A DNA stretch of 45,258 bases, taken from Bdellovibrionota bacterium (GTDB lineage Bacteria; Bdellovibrionota; UBA1018; CAUJDS01). The notes under the pieces were generated by a model. It had not been told where the DNA came from. It searched no databases and saw nothing but the letters and a program-made list of their open reading frames with translations. Numbering within the stretch: position 1 is the stretch's first letter; the number at the start of each line of letters is the position of its first letter. Position numbers and translations under genes: made by a program. The stretch covers positions 1-45,258 of the forward strand of contig CAUJDS010000020.1 in the NCBI GenBank assembly GCA_963169695.1, given 5' to 3'. This document shows positions 23,998 to 33,118 of the stretch, in pieces.

Positions 23998-24972
23998 TTA
24001 GATTTCGGCAGAGCCCTTCCAAAGCCAAAGGACTCGGGGCATCCAAGACGATCGCTTGATCAGTCCCAAAAGCGCTCCAAGGGTTTTATCTGGGGCGAGG
24101 GAATCATAGTCCTCATCCTGATCGCCTTGCTCCATGACCCAATCGAGAAGTCGGTGCCTACGCTTCTCTGGGTAATAGCGGATAGGCTCACCCTTAATAC
24201 CGGCCATCTTGCTAGCTTCCTGAATGGCATCATCCAAGGTACCCAATTCATCGACGAGCTTGCTTCGAAAGGCTTGGGCGCCTGATAGGATCCGACCATC
24301 GGCGATTTTTTCAACTTCTTTGAGGGGAAGGTTTCTAGACGTAGCCACAGTCTGCTTAAACTGCATATGCACGTCATCAATCATGTCTTGGAAAAGTTCC
24401 TTTTCTTCTGGAGTCATATCCCGAGAATCAGAACCAGAATCTTTATAACGCCCCGCCTTAACGGTATACCTTTTGACCTTGGCCCACTGATAGAGGTCCT
24501 TGAGATTGATGAAATCCATTCGTACGCCAATGGAACCCGTCAAGGTGCCAGGATTGGCGAAGATCTTCTTCGCTCCGCACGCAATATAGTAGCCCCCACT
24601 TGCCGCTAACGAGGACATCGAGGCCACAACCGGCTTTTTCTCTTTTTTTAGCGCCTCGTAGATCTCCTGGGACGGGGCTACTGCCCCGCCCGGAGAATCA
24701 ATTCTCAATACGATCGCTTTTACGGCATCACTATTAGAGAGGTCTTCCAGGTTCTTCAGGACTCGCTTGGAATCCATGATTACCCCATTTACCTCTAGGA
24801 TACCTACTCCCTCGGATTTTGTCCCAAAGACCGAGCGGCCAGAAGCCCTCGCGCCCTTTGCCCCGTCATCCCCTTTTCCAAGGAAAACATAGGCTGAGAC
24901 ACCAAGAAAGATGAGAAAGAAAACAAACGAAAGTCCCAGCAAAATCCAAATCGGATTTCGGCTATTCGCCAT
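23998..24972 (-). CDS. sppA: Signal peptide peptidase SppA (short type)
   Basis: A 324-residue membrane-anchored serine protease that degrades cleaved signal peptides. The ATG at 24972 lies inside the last codons of rpsA; a longer frame to 25014 is less likely since this start is followed directly by a positively charged residue and one membrane helix (ILLGLSFVFFLIFLGVSAYVF). The catalytic region includes VLRIDSPGG, then SSLAASGGYYIACGA with the nucleophile Ser125, TGSIGV, and the general-base Lys177 in GRYKDSGS. The length matches the single-domain SppA of Gram-positives and many delta-like bacteria rather than the duplicated E. coli form. It overlaps rpsA by 11 bases, implying co-transcription with ribosomal protein S1. 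Confidence 0.94.
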   Translation of the reverse strand: MANSRNPIWILLGLSFVFFLIFLGVSAYVFLGKGDDGAKGARASGRSVFGTKSEGVGILEVNGVIMDSKRVLKNLEDLSNSDAVKAIVLRIDSPGGAVAPSQEIYEALKKEKKPVVASMSSLAASGGYYIACGAKKIFANPGTLTGSIGVRMDFINLKDLYQWAKVKRYTVKAGRYKDSGSDSRDMTPEEKELFQDMIDDVHMQFKQTVATSRNLPLKEVEKIADGRILSGAQAFRSKLVDELGTLDDAIQEASKMAGIKGEPIRYYPEKRRHRLLDWVMEQGDQDEDYDSLAPDKTLGALLGLIKRSSWMPRVLWLWKGSAEI

Positions 24973-26770
24973 CTCCAGAATTCCCCTCGCCACCGGAATC
25001 TTTTGTAGAACCAAAGAAGTTCTTCAAGCGATCACCCAGCAAATCTCCCATTGACGTCTTACGATCACTTTCGCCCACGTACTGGTCGTAAGTTGCTCGA
25101 TCTTCGCTCTTCATCAATTGCTTGATTGAGAGACCGATACGTCGCTCCTTTGGCTCAATGCTGATGATTTCAGCGCGAACCACTTCCCCAGCTTTGAGGA
25201 TATCGGACGGCTTTTCGATTCGATGATCGGCGATTTCGCTGACGTAAATCAATCCTTCAATTCCTTCTTCCAATTCGACGAAGGCGCCAAAATCCGTCAA
25301 CTTCGTCACTGCACCGTCGATGGACTGACCCACGCGGTACCGAGACTTAATATTGTCCCACGGATCTCTTTCGAGTTGCTTGATTCCCAATGAAAATTTC
25401 TCATTGGCTCGATCGATCGAAAGAACAACGCTTCGAACCACGTCGCCTTTCTTAAACTTCTCAGAAGGATGATTAAACTTCTTGGTCCAAGCGATGTCAC
25501 TGACGTGAATGAGGCCATCAATGCCCACACCAACATCTACAAAGACTCCAAAGTCGGTTACGGACTTAATAGCGCCGTCCTCAACAATGGATCCTACGGA
25601 GTACTTGGCTTCAAGATCATCCCAAGGGTTAGCCTGAAGCTGTTTGATTCCAAGACTGATGCGCTTATTTTTGGCGTCAACTTCGAGGACTTTACATTCA
25701 ACATCGTCACCCACTTTGAGAACTTTGGATGGATGCTTCACTCGCTCGGTCCATGACATTTCTGAAACGTGAATCAAACCTTCGATGCCTTCATCCAAAG
25801 CGATGAATGCGCCGTAGTCCTTGAGGCTAACAACCTTACCCTTCACCGTGATGCCGATTGGGAATTTGTATTCCGCTTCATCCCACGGATCTGGAGAAAC
25901 CTGTTTCAAGCCAAGAGAAACTCGCTGCTTCTCTTTGTCGTATTTTAGAATTTTTACTTGAACGTCGTCACCAACCTTGAACAACTCACTTGGGTGCTTG
26001 ATGCGACCCCAAGACATATCAGTAATATGAAGCAGTCCGTCCATACCACCTAGGTCGATAAATGCGCCGTACTCGGTAATGTTCTTAACGTGACCCTTAA
26101 CAATAGACCCTTCTTCAAGGCTTGAAAGCGTCTCAGCACGTTGAGCATCTCGCTCTTCTTGCATCACTGCACGTCGAGAAAGAACAATATTGCCTCGTCG
26201 CTTATTGAATTTGATGATTTTGAATTTCATCTTCTGACCAATCATAGAATCCAAGTTCTTGATGGGTCTTGTATCAATCTGACTTCCTGGCAAGAAAGCC
26301 TTCACGCCGATATCGACAGAAAGACCACCTTTTACTTTCGTAATGACGGTTCCTTCTACGATTTGGCCAGAATCACACGCAGCAGAGATTTCATCCCATG
26401 CGCGAATGATATCTGCTTTATCGCGAGAGAGTTGAATGACTCCCTCTTCAATTTCCATGCGCTCGAGGTAGACGTGAATTTCATCGCCTACTTGAACATT
26501 GGGACGTCCTTCTGCATCTTTGAATTCATACAGTGGAACATGTCCTTCGCATTTAAATCCGATGTCGACCGCTACGAAATCTGGGCCGATATTGATAACT
26601 TTTCCGGGGATTACTGAGCCCTCATTGAGGTTGCTCTCTTGTTGAAATGATTCAAAAACATCCTTGAAGCTGGGACCGGAGCGGGAGGCATTGACGTCTT
26701 CAGGCTCTTTATCACTGACGTAATCGTCGAATTCCTTCATCCAGTTTTGATTTTGAGGACTAGCTGACAT
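24962..26770 (-). CDS. rpsA: 30S ribosomal protein S1
   Basis: A 602-residue protein with six S1 RNA-binding domains at about residues 50-118, 135-202, 220-290, 305-377, 391-465 and 480-551. Domains 3-6 show the G-x-V-x-x-x-x-x-[FY]-GAF signature (VKNITEYGAFIDL, VVSLKDYGAFIAL, IKSVTDFGVFVDV, VTKLTDFGAFVEL) and each ends in a KQ motif such as SLGLKQ. The first two are divergent, as in other S1 proteins where they bind the ribosome. It promotes initiation on mRNAs with weak ribosome binding sites, fitting the many weak Shine-Dalgarno sequences in this window. The C-terminal tail (from 552) is acidic and Gly-rich. sppA starts within its final codons. It follows a GT4 gene by 80 bases. Confidence 0.97.
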   Translation of the reverse strand: MSASPQNQNWMKEFDDYVSDKEPEDVNASRSGPSFKDVFESFQQESNLNEGSVIPGKVINIGPDFVAVDIGFKCEGHVPLYEFKDAEGRPNVQVGDEIHVYLERMEIEEGVIQLSRDKADIIRAWDEISAACDSGQIVEGTVITKVKGGLSVDIGVKAFLPGSQIDTRPIKNLDSMIGQKMKFKIIKFNKRRGNIVLSRRAVMQEERDAQRAETLSSLEEGSIVKGHVKNITEYGAFIDLGGMDGLLHITDMSWGRIKHPSELFKVGDDVQVKILKYDKEKQRVSLGLKQVSPDPWDEAEYKFPIGITVKGKVVSLKDYGAFIALDEGIEGLIHVSEMSWTERVKHPSKVLKVGDDVECKVLEVDAKNKRISLGIKQLQANPWDDLEAKYSVGSIVEDGAIKSVTDFGVFVDVGVGIDGLIHVSDIAWTKKFNHPSEKFKKGDVVRSVVLSIDRANEKFSLGIKQLERDPWDNIKSRYRVGQSIDGAVTKLTDFGAFVELEEGIEGLIYVSEIADHRIEKPSDILKAGEVVRAEIISIEPKERRIGLSIKQLMKSEDRATYDQYVGESDRKTSMGDLLGDRLKNFFGSTKDSGGEGNSGDGE

Positions 26771-26850
26771 AGTTTAATAGTCTACCTTTCAAATGGGATA
26801 TCGCGAAAGCTAAGCGCGTTGCTCTGGTATAGGGGTGGCACCTAAGTTTG

Positions 26851-28008
26851 TCAACGACGTAATCGAAGCAGTTTCTCGTAGATTTCGAGGGTCTTTTGCA
26901 ACCTAGCCTGCACGTCATATGCCCGCGTAACGAATAATCGAGCCTGTTTTCCCATCTCCTGACGCTCCTGGGGGCCCTCAATCATCCGGCGCAGCTTTTG
27001 GTAAAGATCAAACGCATCCTCTGGACGCACCAAAAGGCCATACTCTTCATTGCCTACAATCTCTCGAGCACTCCCGGCGCTTGAGATAATCACGGGCGTT
27101 TCCATCGCCATGGCTTCAATAGCCACCATCCCAAAAGCCTCCTGACGGGAGGGCATAACTAGAATATCTAGCGCCGCCATGACTTCCGGAATATCTTGAA
27201 TAAATCCAGTAAAAATAACCTTTCGCTCAAGGTCGTAAACCCGAAGGAGTTCTCGCAAACTCGCCAAATAATCCGACTCCGCCCCGACGGTTTCTTCTCC
27301 GACCAAAACAAAGAGGAGCTTCTTCTGCGGAAAATCATGCACCAGCCGAGCGGCCGATCTCAAAAAAGTGCCCTGTCCCTTGGCCGGATCAATCCGACCA
27401 ACCAGACCGATTACGACAGTGTCCTCTTCGGCACCCCATTCGGATCGTCTGGATTTGCGATGAACTCGCGTCGCATTGAATTGCGTAAAATCTAGTCCAA
27501 GCCGAACCACTCGAACATGCCGCTCTCGAATACGGTGGGTCGCCAAAACATTTTTTCGAAGGGCTTCGCTCATGACAATTAAGGCGTCGACACGACGATA
27601 AATAATACTATGAAAAATTCCGCGCTTATTGTGGTTATTCATTATGTGACGTGAAACCACAAGTGCCAGCTTAGGTTGAAACCAAAGCCACGGAGTCAGC
27701 GAACCTAAATAAGAAGTCTGATGGGTGTGAAGGAGCGTGACTCCTTGTGCTGCCCACTTCTTGATCAACGCTCTCATCTTGAAATCGAGAAAATTTCGTG
27801 GGGGTTGAGAAAGGGTCTCGCAGGAAACAGGACCTCGCGACAGCAAGTACCGGTGAATGGGACTGTCCTTGATACAGAGCACTCGGCAAGCAATCCCTGC
27901 TTGAGTTAGCGCCACCGCATCGTTCGCAGCAACTTGTTCGAGTCCTCCCCATGCCTTAGAAAGGCAGAGGATCACCATTCGAAATCGATCAGGGTGCTGA
28001 AAAATCAA
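26851..28008 (-). CDS. GT4-family glycosyltransferase
   Basis: A 385-residue GT-B enzyme. The N-terminal domain has VILCLSKAWGGLEQV, the usual first strand and Gly-rich donor-side loop of GT4; the C-terminal nucleotide-sugar domain has VIGLVGRIDPAKGQGTFL, LLFVLVGEE, ILVMPSRQEAFGMVAIEAMA (the E-x7-E motif) and GLLVRPED. It probably adds a sugar to LPS core or a related glycan. The TTG at 28008 is preceded by GGAGGA with 4-base spacing and overlaps the heptosyltransferase gene by 20 bases. An internal ATG at 27978 has no such site. It lies between the heptosyltransferase and rpsA. Confidence 0.9.
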   Translation of the reverse strand: MIFQHPDRFRMVILCLSKAWGGLEQVAANDAVALTQAGIACRVLCIKDSPIHRYLLSRGPVSCETLSQPPRNFLDFKMRALIKKWAAQGVTLLHTHQTSYLGSLTPWLWFQPKLALVVSRHIMNNHNKRGIFHSIIYRRVDALIVMSEALRKNVLATHRIRERHVRVVRLGLDFTQFNATRVHRKSRRSEWGAEEDTVVIGLVGRIDPAKGQGTFLRSAARLVHDFPQKKLLFVLVGEETVGAESDYLASLRELLRVYDLERKVIFTGFIQDIPEVMAALDILVMPSRQEAFGMVAIEAMAMETPVIISSAGSAREIVGNEEYGLLVRPEDAFDLYQKLRRMIEGPQERQEMGKQARLFVTRAYDVQARLQKTLEIYEKLLRLRR

Positions 28009-29065
28009 CGATTCCTCCGGACGCCTGACTCATTCGAATTTCCTCCCATACGCGGTCTGACTCGATTCCCATCAAACAACGATTTTTTTGGCTAGCTTCT
28101 AGATAACATTGATTTCGCTCGCAAGGCCAACATTCTACTGGATTGATCATGACCTGAACCCTTCCGGGACCAATAGGTCGAGTTCGCTTAGGATCCGCGG
28201 CACCACAAACAATATAAGTACTCAGCCCTAGAAGCGAACCAAAGTGTGAGAGGCCCGATTCATTGCCCACAAAGAATTTTCCTCCCAGGAAGCGTTCGCA
28301 CTGACTTGGCAAAGGACCGGCAGCCGTACCATCTATTCCGGGAACTTGGGATTCTCTCAATATTTGATCCGCCAAGGGGGCCTCTTTAGGGCCTCCAACG
28401 ATCAGTGGCTTCAATCCCCATTCACGAAAAATAGTCTGCGTAAGTTTCGAAAATCGGGCGGTTTCCCATTGCCGAGAAGTTGCAGTGGCACCCGGTGCAA
28501 GGATCCAATACGGATCAGTGGGAACGGGCAGCTGATGAAATCCCGGCCAACTTCGCTTCCAATCAAAAACCGGATGCTCCTTTTGATCCCAGAATGCCTT
28601 CGCACTTGGCAGGGCTAATCCTGCTTCGGCAAGCAAACCTTGATACGCCTCAGAACGATGAAGCCGAGACGGACCATCCCACGATCTCCCTGAATTTAAC
28701 AAAAACCCGCGTGCTTCGGTACGATAGCCAATTCTCCTATTTGCTCCCGATCGAAAAAGAAACCAGGCTGAAGAAAAAGAATTAGGCAGGCAGTAGGCAA
28801 TGTCCCAAGACCGCAGGTTTCGAACTTCTTGCGAGGACTTTTGCAACTGCTTCCAACGGCCGAGCAAGCTGGGGACCTCGGGCTTTGAGAGCACAATGAC
28901 TTCGTCCACTAAATTCCGAAACTGAAGATCCTTCACCCAAGGGACACTGCTTGCAGCGATCCAAGCGTTCGGGTATCGCTTGCGAAGTTCATCATAGAAA
29001 GGAAGGGCAAGGATTTGATCTCCAATCCAGTTTGGACTTCTTACTAGAATTGATTGTTTCATCAT
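27989..29065 (-). CDS. ADP-heptose:LPS heptosyltransferase-like (GT9)
   Basis: A 358-residue GT9 enzyme resembling WaaF. The N-terminus ILVRSPNWIGDQILALPFY is the classic GT9 start (V-R-x-P-N-W-I-G-D); later come IGYRTEARGFLLN, APGATATSRQWE (the A/P-G-x-x-x-x-x-K/R-x-W motif), LKPLIVGGPKEA, FVGNESGLSHFGSLLG and the Cys-rich end CWPCERNQCYLE. GT9 enzymes transfer heptose from ADP-heptose to the inner core of LPS. Being between lipid A genes and a GT4 gene supports LPS core assembly. I assign the family with confidence but not the exact acceptor, so no symbol is given. Confidence 0.93.
   Translation of the reverse strand: MMKQSILVRSPNWIGDQILALPFYDELRKRYPNAWIAASSVPWVKDLQFRNLVDEVIVLSKPEVPSLLGRWKQLQKSSQEVRNLRSWDIAYCLPNSFSSAWFLFRSGANRRIGYRTEARGFLLNSGRSWDGPSRLHRSEAYQGLLAEAGLALPSAKAFWDQKEHPVFDWKRSWPGFHQLPVPTDPYWILAPGATATSRQWETARFSKLTQTIFREWGLKPLIVGGPKEAPLADQILRESQVPGIDGTAAGPLPSQCERFLGGKFFVGNESGLSHFGSLLGLSTYIVCGAADPKRTRPIGPGRVQVMINPVECWPCERNQCYLEASQKNRCLMGIESDRVWEEIRMSQASGGIVDFSAP
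28013..28018 (-). promoter_or_regulatory. Strong ribosome binding site for the GT4 TTG start
   Basis: GGAGGA lies 4 bases upstream of TTG 28008-28006, within the final codons of the heptosyltransferase gene. It is one of the few consensus Shine-Dalgarno sequences in the block and supports the TTG start and translational coupling. Confidence 0.5.
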
Positions 29066-29081
29066 GGATCTCTGCCGAATC

Positions 29082-30044
29082 CTAAGGCCTGGTGCCTGGA
29101 ACGTATTCCGTTATCAACGCTCGAACCGTTCCGATTTTGACCTTTGCATCCAGTCTCAATAGAATTCTACGATCGTCGTCTGATAGCCAAATAAAATTAT
29201 CTCCCGTTGACTGAAGCACTCCATTGAATTTTGTCTCGACCTTGAATACGAGGGTCGGAAGCCGGCCAATTGCCGTTCTCATGATTTCTTTCCGCACGAG
29301 CGTACACTGCGCCTCCCAGGCTTTTCCCTCAGAAACAATAGGCACACTGAACTTACTTCCCACTTCAAGCGAGTGAGACCGCATTCTCATGAAGAAAATA
29401 CCGGACAGACTATCCTGCGTAAATGCTTCCGTAGGAAAAACTTGCTTCTCTTCAATGTACCCCTTCTTGTAGTGGTTCCATCGATTCCAATAAAACGTCT
29501 GCTTTTTCTCCGAATCATAGAGTTCAAGGGTGCGACGAGTCTGCTTGCTCTCATCTAGTACCATTTCAAAACGATGCGAAAATAAGCCTTCATAATCAAA
29601 GTAAGATTCCACACTGTCATCCACTTTGTAGAAGAGACTAAAAACCTTAGAGCTCTGCGCCCTTCCGAGTAAGGAGTAAACTTTGCGGTGATTGATGGTC
29701 TTATAGGCTGGAACACTAACCGTAAATGCCCCCGCAGCAACTCCAAAATAGGTTAGCTCGTATTCCGCTCGTTCTCCCGGAAAAAACGCATCCACCATTC
29801 CTTCTCGTCGATTCGGATAGGAGAATTCCGCCTTGGACTTCACTTTCTTATGAATTGCGACGGATGAACTTGCATGTCCCTCGGCTTCTCGGTCTTCTTT
29901 TTGCAATGCCTCGCTGACTCGAAATTTCTCCTGAAACTCTGATGGTGCCTCATCCGGAAGGTCAGACAATTCCTTAATAGGAACAAGTTCAGCCGATGAG
30001 CAACCAAAAAAGAAGATCAGAAACCAAATGCACCGTCGTTTCAT
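29082..30044 (-). CDS. DUF3108-domain lipoprotein
   Basis: A 320-residue lipoprotein: the signal peptide ends at lipobox FFFGCSS with Cys15. Residues 20-75 form a charged linker. From about residue 85 it matches DUF3108: ERAEYELTYFGVAAGAFTV, SSKVFSLFYKVDDSVESYFD, the EMVLDESKQTRR segment, LSGIFFMR and a C-terminal WLSDDDRRILLRL with KIGTVRALI. DUF3108 proteins are periplasmic, beta-rich and of unknown function; many lie near outer-membrane or lipid genes. Here it is 15 bases after the acyltransferase gene and 16 before the heptosyltransferase, firmly inside the LPS operon, so a role in LPS or OM handling is a reasonable inference. Confidence 0.9.
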   Translation of the reverse strand: MKRRCIWFLIFFFGCSSAELVPIKELSDLPDEAPSEFQEKFRVSEALQKEDREAEGHASSSVAIHKKVKSKAEFSYPNRREGMVDAFFPGERAEYELTYFGVAAGAFTVSVPAYKTINHRKVYSLLGRAQSSKVFSLFYKVDDSVESYFDYEGLFSHRFEMVLDESKQTRRTLELYDSEKKQTFYWNRWNHYKKGYIEEKQVFPTEAFTQDSLSGIFFMRMRSHSLEVGSKFSVPIVSEGKAWEAQCTLVRKEIMRTAIGRLPTLVFKVETKFNGVLQSTGDNFIWLSDDDRRILLRLDAKVKIGTVRALITEYVPGTRP

Positions 30045-30059
30045 GCAATAAATTCTAAC

Positions 30060-30974
30060 CTAACTCCTAGGCCTTTGCTTCCATTCATTTTCTAGCAGTG
30101 GACCCAGGTCGCCTTTGAACCGTCGATGAATCCACAGCCACTGCTCTGGATAACTTCGAATGTCCTGTTCCACCCCTTTGACCAGCGTAGCAGTCCATTC
30201 TGCATCCGAGGATTCAGAAGCATGCTCATTCATTCGAATCTCGGGTCGGATTTCTACCGTCCAACGCCCCTTAGGCGCACGGTGACAAACAACTGGAAGC
30301 AGTGCTGCACCGGTCCGTTTAGCTAGAATGGCCGCCACTGAAGAAGTCCCAACCATCTTCCCAAAAAAAGGTACTCGATATCCAACGGGTGGACCACTGT
30401 ACTGATCGATTACCAATCCAACGTCACAGCCCTTTCTCAAGTGCTTCAATGCCGATTGAAGGGTGCGGGGTTCGTAAGCAGCTTGTACTCCGACCAAACG
30501 CCTGCGCTTTTCTATCGCCTCATGAAGCCAGGCTGGCTTAATACGCTTGGTAACCATCATCAACGGCATCTTGCCAAGTGTCGCACCAGTCCCCACCATG
30601 ACTTCCCAGTTACCAACGTGACTCGACACGAAGAGGACGGGCCTACCTTGAGCCTTAACAGCGAGGTAGTATTCCATTCCTTGAAGTTCCGAGTAGCGTT
30701 GTAGAAATTTCCGAAAGGGACCAAAAAGTAATAGGATCTCCAAGACAAGGTTTCCGAAATGCCTATAGTAGTCCCGGATGACCTTCTCTTTCTGCTCCTG
30801 GCCTAAGGCTGGAAATACGATTCCCAAATTGCTTTCAACCACAGAACGCCGAAGTCCAATCCAACCCAAAAAATCCCCCAGGCGGTCGGCAAGGAAAATC
30901 TGCCCAGACCTTGGCAACAGGCCCAAAAGAAATGAGACTCCATATAATAGAGGAAGCCCGATCAGTCGCCCCAT
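30060..30974 (-). CDS. LpxL/HtrB-type lipid A acyltransferase
   Basis: A 304-residue membrane-associated acyltransferase. It has one N-terminal hydrophobic helix and the H-x4-E catalytic motif in SSHVGNWE (H119, E124), then GLVIDQYSGPPVGYRVPFFG and LPVVCHRAPKGRWTVEI, as in the lysophospholipid/lipid A acyltransferases LpxL, LpxM and LpxP. The start ATG 30974 overlaps the lpxK 3' end by 13 bases; a TTG at 30989 would add five residues. It adds a secondary acyl chain to Kdo-lipid A in the inner membrane. The exact acyl-chain and LpxL versus LpxM identity cannot be read from sequence alone. Confidence 0.93.
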   Translation of the reverse strand: MGRLIGLPLLYGVSFLLGLLPRSGQIFLADRLGDFLGWIGLRRSVVESNLGIVFPALGQEQKEKVIRDYYRHFGNLVLEILLLFGPFRKFLQRYSELQGMEYYLAVKAQGRPVLFVSSHVGNWEVMVGTGATLGKMPLMMVTKRIKPAWLHEAIEKRRRLVGVQAAYEPRTLQSALKHLRKGCDVGLVIDQYSGPPVGYRVPFFGKMVGTSSVAAILAKRTGAALLPVVCHRAPKGRWTVEIRPEIRMNEHASESSDAEWTATLVKGVEQDIRSYPEQWLWIHRRFKGDLGPLLENEWKQRPRS

Positions 30975-31924
30975 AACACTCGATTCCAAATTTCTTCCGA
31001 AGGCGTTAGGGCAAAATTCAACCTAGGCTCAATTCCATACAGATCTTTCAATCTTGGATGGTTGGGCAGCCGAGCCAATTGCCAACGCCATTTTACATAA
31101 TCCTTGCCAGTTAGTGCGATTGGCATGCCCTCGGGAGTTGCATCGAAGACTGCCTGAATCTCTTCTTGGGAATAACGATGATGATCTGAAAATGAAAAGT
31201 GCCGATGAATGCTGAGATCCAAATCTTTGACCCAAGAATCTCGAACCTCCTGAGGGGCACCGACACCTGTCACAAGGACCACCGATTTTGAACGCGGGAC
31301 CTGCTCATCATAAATGCGCTTCATTGCCAGTACTTCACTACCGGACCAATCCTGCTGGGGCCAAGGCCCCTTGGTCTGCAAAAGGAGGTGCGCTCGCAAC
31401 TTACATCGATCAAAGTCTCGAAACAGCCTATCGCTTCGACTGCTCCCAGTGACCAGAAGAATTTCGAGATCTTTTTGAACAGAAGTACTCTGAAATCCAT
31501 CGTCCAATAACACCCAATCAGGTGTCTTACCCCACTGATTTATTAGTTCGTGGTAGGACTTTACTCGATCTGCGCCAATTCCAATTGGCACCTCAGGGAT
31601 TTGCCAAGCCATCAATGCCGCTTCATCTCCATAAACATAAGGATCTACAGGATGTGCGTGAGGAAGAAGGATCGCTCCTTTTTTCTCACTTTCTCCCCGG
31701 TATCCGCGCATCAATACACCTACGGTGATTCCGCGAGCCACTGCCTGCCGGGCCAAGAACATAACCAGCGGAGTTTTTCCGGTACCTCCCGCTTGAATAT
31801 TGCCAACGGAAATTACCCTCGAAGGAAGTCGATGAGAAGCAACCCATCCGCGATCACAAAGGAGTCGTCTCGCTGCATTTGCCGAGGACCAAAGAAACGA
31901 TCCTGAAAGATTGAGCCAACTCAC
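30962..31924 (-). CDS. lpxK: Tetraacyldisaccharide 4'-kinase
   Basis: LpxK phosphorylates the 4' position of the lipid A disaccharide at the inner membrane. The N-terminus has SVGNIQAGGTGKTP (P-loop, family hallmark V-G-N-x-x-x-G-G-x-G-K-T-P), then VLMRGYRGE, YGDEAALMA, IGADRV and PDWVLLDDGFQ with the D-D-G-F-Q motif, all LpxK landmarks. The C-terminal FSFSDHHRYSQEEI is the family SDHH-x-Y segment. The length (320) is normal. It starts in the last codon of lpxB (4-base overlap) and overlaps the acyltransferase by 13 bases. An intact LpxK suggests that this bacterium makes a 4'-phosphorylated lipid A at least as an intermediate. Confidence 0.96.
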   Translation of the reverse strand: MSWLNLSGSFLWSSANAARRLLCDRGWVASHRLPSRVISVGNIQAGGTGKTPLVMFLARQAVARGITVGVLMRGYRGESEKKGAILLPHAHPVDPYVYGDEAALMAWQIPEVPIGIGADRVKSYHELINQWGKTPDWVLLDDGFQSTSVQKDLEILLVTGSSRSDRLFRDFDRCKLRAHLLLQTKGPWPQQDWSGSEVLAMKRIYDEQVPRSKSVVLVTGVGAPQEVRDSWVKDLDLSIHRHFSFSDHHRYSQEEIQAVFDATPEGMPIALTGKDYVKWRWQLARLPNHPRLKDLYGIEPRLNFALTPSEEIWNRVLWGD

Positions 31925-33117
31925 GGGGACGCCTCCCGCGCTCGGCAGCGTTCAATCAGAATATTTGCAACGGTGTCGCTTGGACTCTGCTCCATAGCTA
32001 AGTTGGCGCGGACCTCTTCTATGCCCCGCTCTGCCAAATCACGACTTCGAGCATCTCCCACCAAATCCATCCAAGCAGAAGCCAACCTCTCCACGCTTGC
32101 TGCGCCCGCAATAACTTCCTTAAAGCGATAGGATTCACCAGGTTTCCAGTTGGATAGAAGATTCGAAAGCGCCACGGGACCTTGATAGCTCAAGATTCGA
32201 TCAAAAATAAATTCGGTGAGCGGACTGGCTTTATAAAATGCTATATGCGGTAGTCCACAATACGCTGCCTCGAGTGTGGATGTGCCGGACTTAACAAGTC
32301 CGCTATCTGCTGCGCAAAGCACTTCGTGCGACTTCCCCTGAAAGAATTGACAGTTGAGACGCGAATCGACTGGGGCCGCCTTTTGAACTTCCGCCACTGA
32401 AAACATATCTGGAATCGGAATCAAAACCTTCCACGGATTCGAAGCCTTCATCCTCTGGTGAGCTAGCACCAGGCTTCTCAGCCCTAGAGGGAGATTTCTC
32501 GAAATTTCATTGGGACGACTACCTGGCAATAGCGCAATGACACGATCCTCAGACCCAACGCTCAACCCCAATCGAGATCGAGCTTCTTCCATCTTGAAAG
32601 GCGCCGGAAGGTGATCTGCCATTGGATTTCCTACAAAGGTTGCCCGAATATTTTGGTTGGCATAGAAGGTCGCTTCAAACGGAAAGATCAAAAACAACTC
32701 TTCAAAATATTTCCGAAGCAGACGCACTCTACCCTGCCTCCAAGCCCAAACCTTAGGTGGAATAAAATAATAAAGGGGAATTCCCCGCGCCCTCAAATCC
32801 CGGGCCAATCGAAAATGAAAGTCGGGATAATCAATAAGCACAGCAAAGTCAGGTTTGCTGCGATCCACTTCATCCAAGATCAAGCGCCGTGCTTTCCATA
32901 TTGAAGGCAGCTTGCTGATAATCTCAGAGGTCCCCATCGCCAAAAGTCGCGAAGAAGGCAGAAGGATATGCATGCCCCCTTCAGCAAGTCGAGGACCTCC
33001 CAACCCAAAGGCATCCAGCGCGCGACCATCTTTTTGCAATTGTTTATGCAGGGACTTTAAAACTCGCGCACCGTGCAAATCGGAAGAGGTTTCGGCTGCG
33101 GAGATCAGTACGCGCAT
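31921..33117 (-). CDS. lpxB: Lipid A disaccharide synthase
   Basis: LpxB joins UDP-diacyl-GlcN and lipid X into the lipid A disaccharide (GT19). The start is ATG 33117, one base after the lpxA stop; the open frame extends about 85 codons upstream into lpxA but these lack any family resemblance. The protein (398 residues) begins MRVLISAAETSSDLHGARVL (the GE-x-SGD-x-hG motif of LpxB, here AETSSDLHG), then GLGGPRLAEGG, MGTSEIISKLP, VLIDYPDFHFRLA, IPLYYFIPPKVWAW and LLPGSRPNEISRN, VKSGTSTLEAAYCGLP, all diagnostic. Length is typical. Confidence 0.96.
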   Translation of the reverse strand: MRVLISAAETSSDLHGARVLKSLHKQLQKDGRALDAFGLGGPRLAEGGMHILLPSSRLLAMGTSEIISKLPSIWKARRLILDEVDRSKPDFAVLIDYPDFHFRLARDLRARGIPLYYFIPPKVWAWRQGRVRLLRKYFEELFLIFPFEATFYANQNIRATFVGNPMADHLPAPFKMEEARSRLGLSVGSEDRVIALLPGSRPNEISRNLPLGLRSLVLAHQRMKASNPWKVLIPIPDMFSVAEVQKAAPVDSRLNCQFFQGKSHEVLCAADSGLVKSGTSTLEAAYCGLPHIAFYKASPLTEFIFDRILSYQGPVALSNLLSNWKPGESYRFKEVIAGAASVERLASAWMDLVGDARSRDLAERGIEEVRANLAMEQSPSDTVANILIERCRAREASP

Positions 33118-33118
33118 T

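Noticed and set aside
23641-24285. Long plus-strand frame (214 codons) across the barrel gene and sppA region
   Set aside because: It is antisense to two well-supported genes (the barrel protein and sppA), has no family resemblance, and its composition is that of a shadow frame.
26141-26617. Plus-strand frame of 158 codons inside rpsA
   Set aside because: Antisense to the S1 domains of rpsA with no family match; treated as a shadow.
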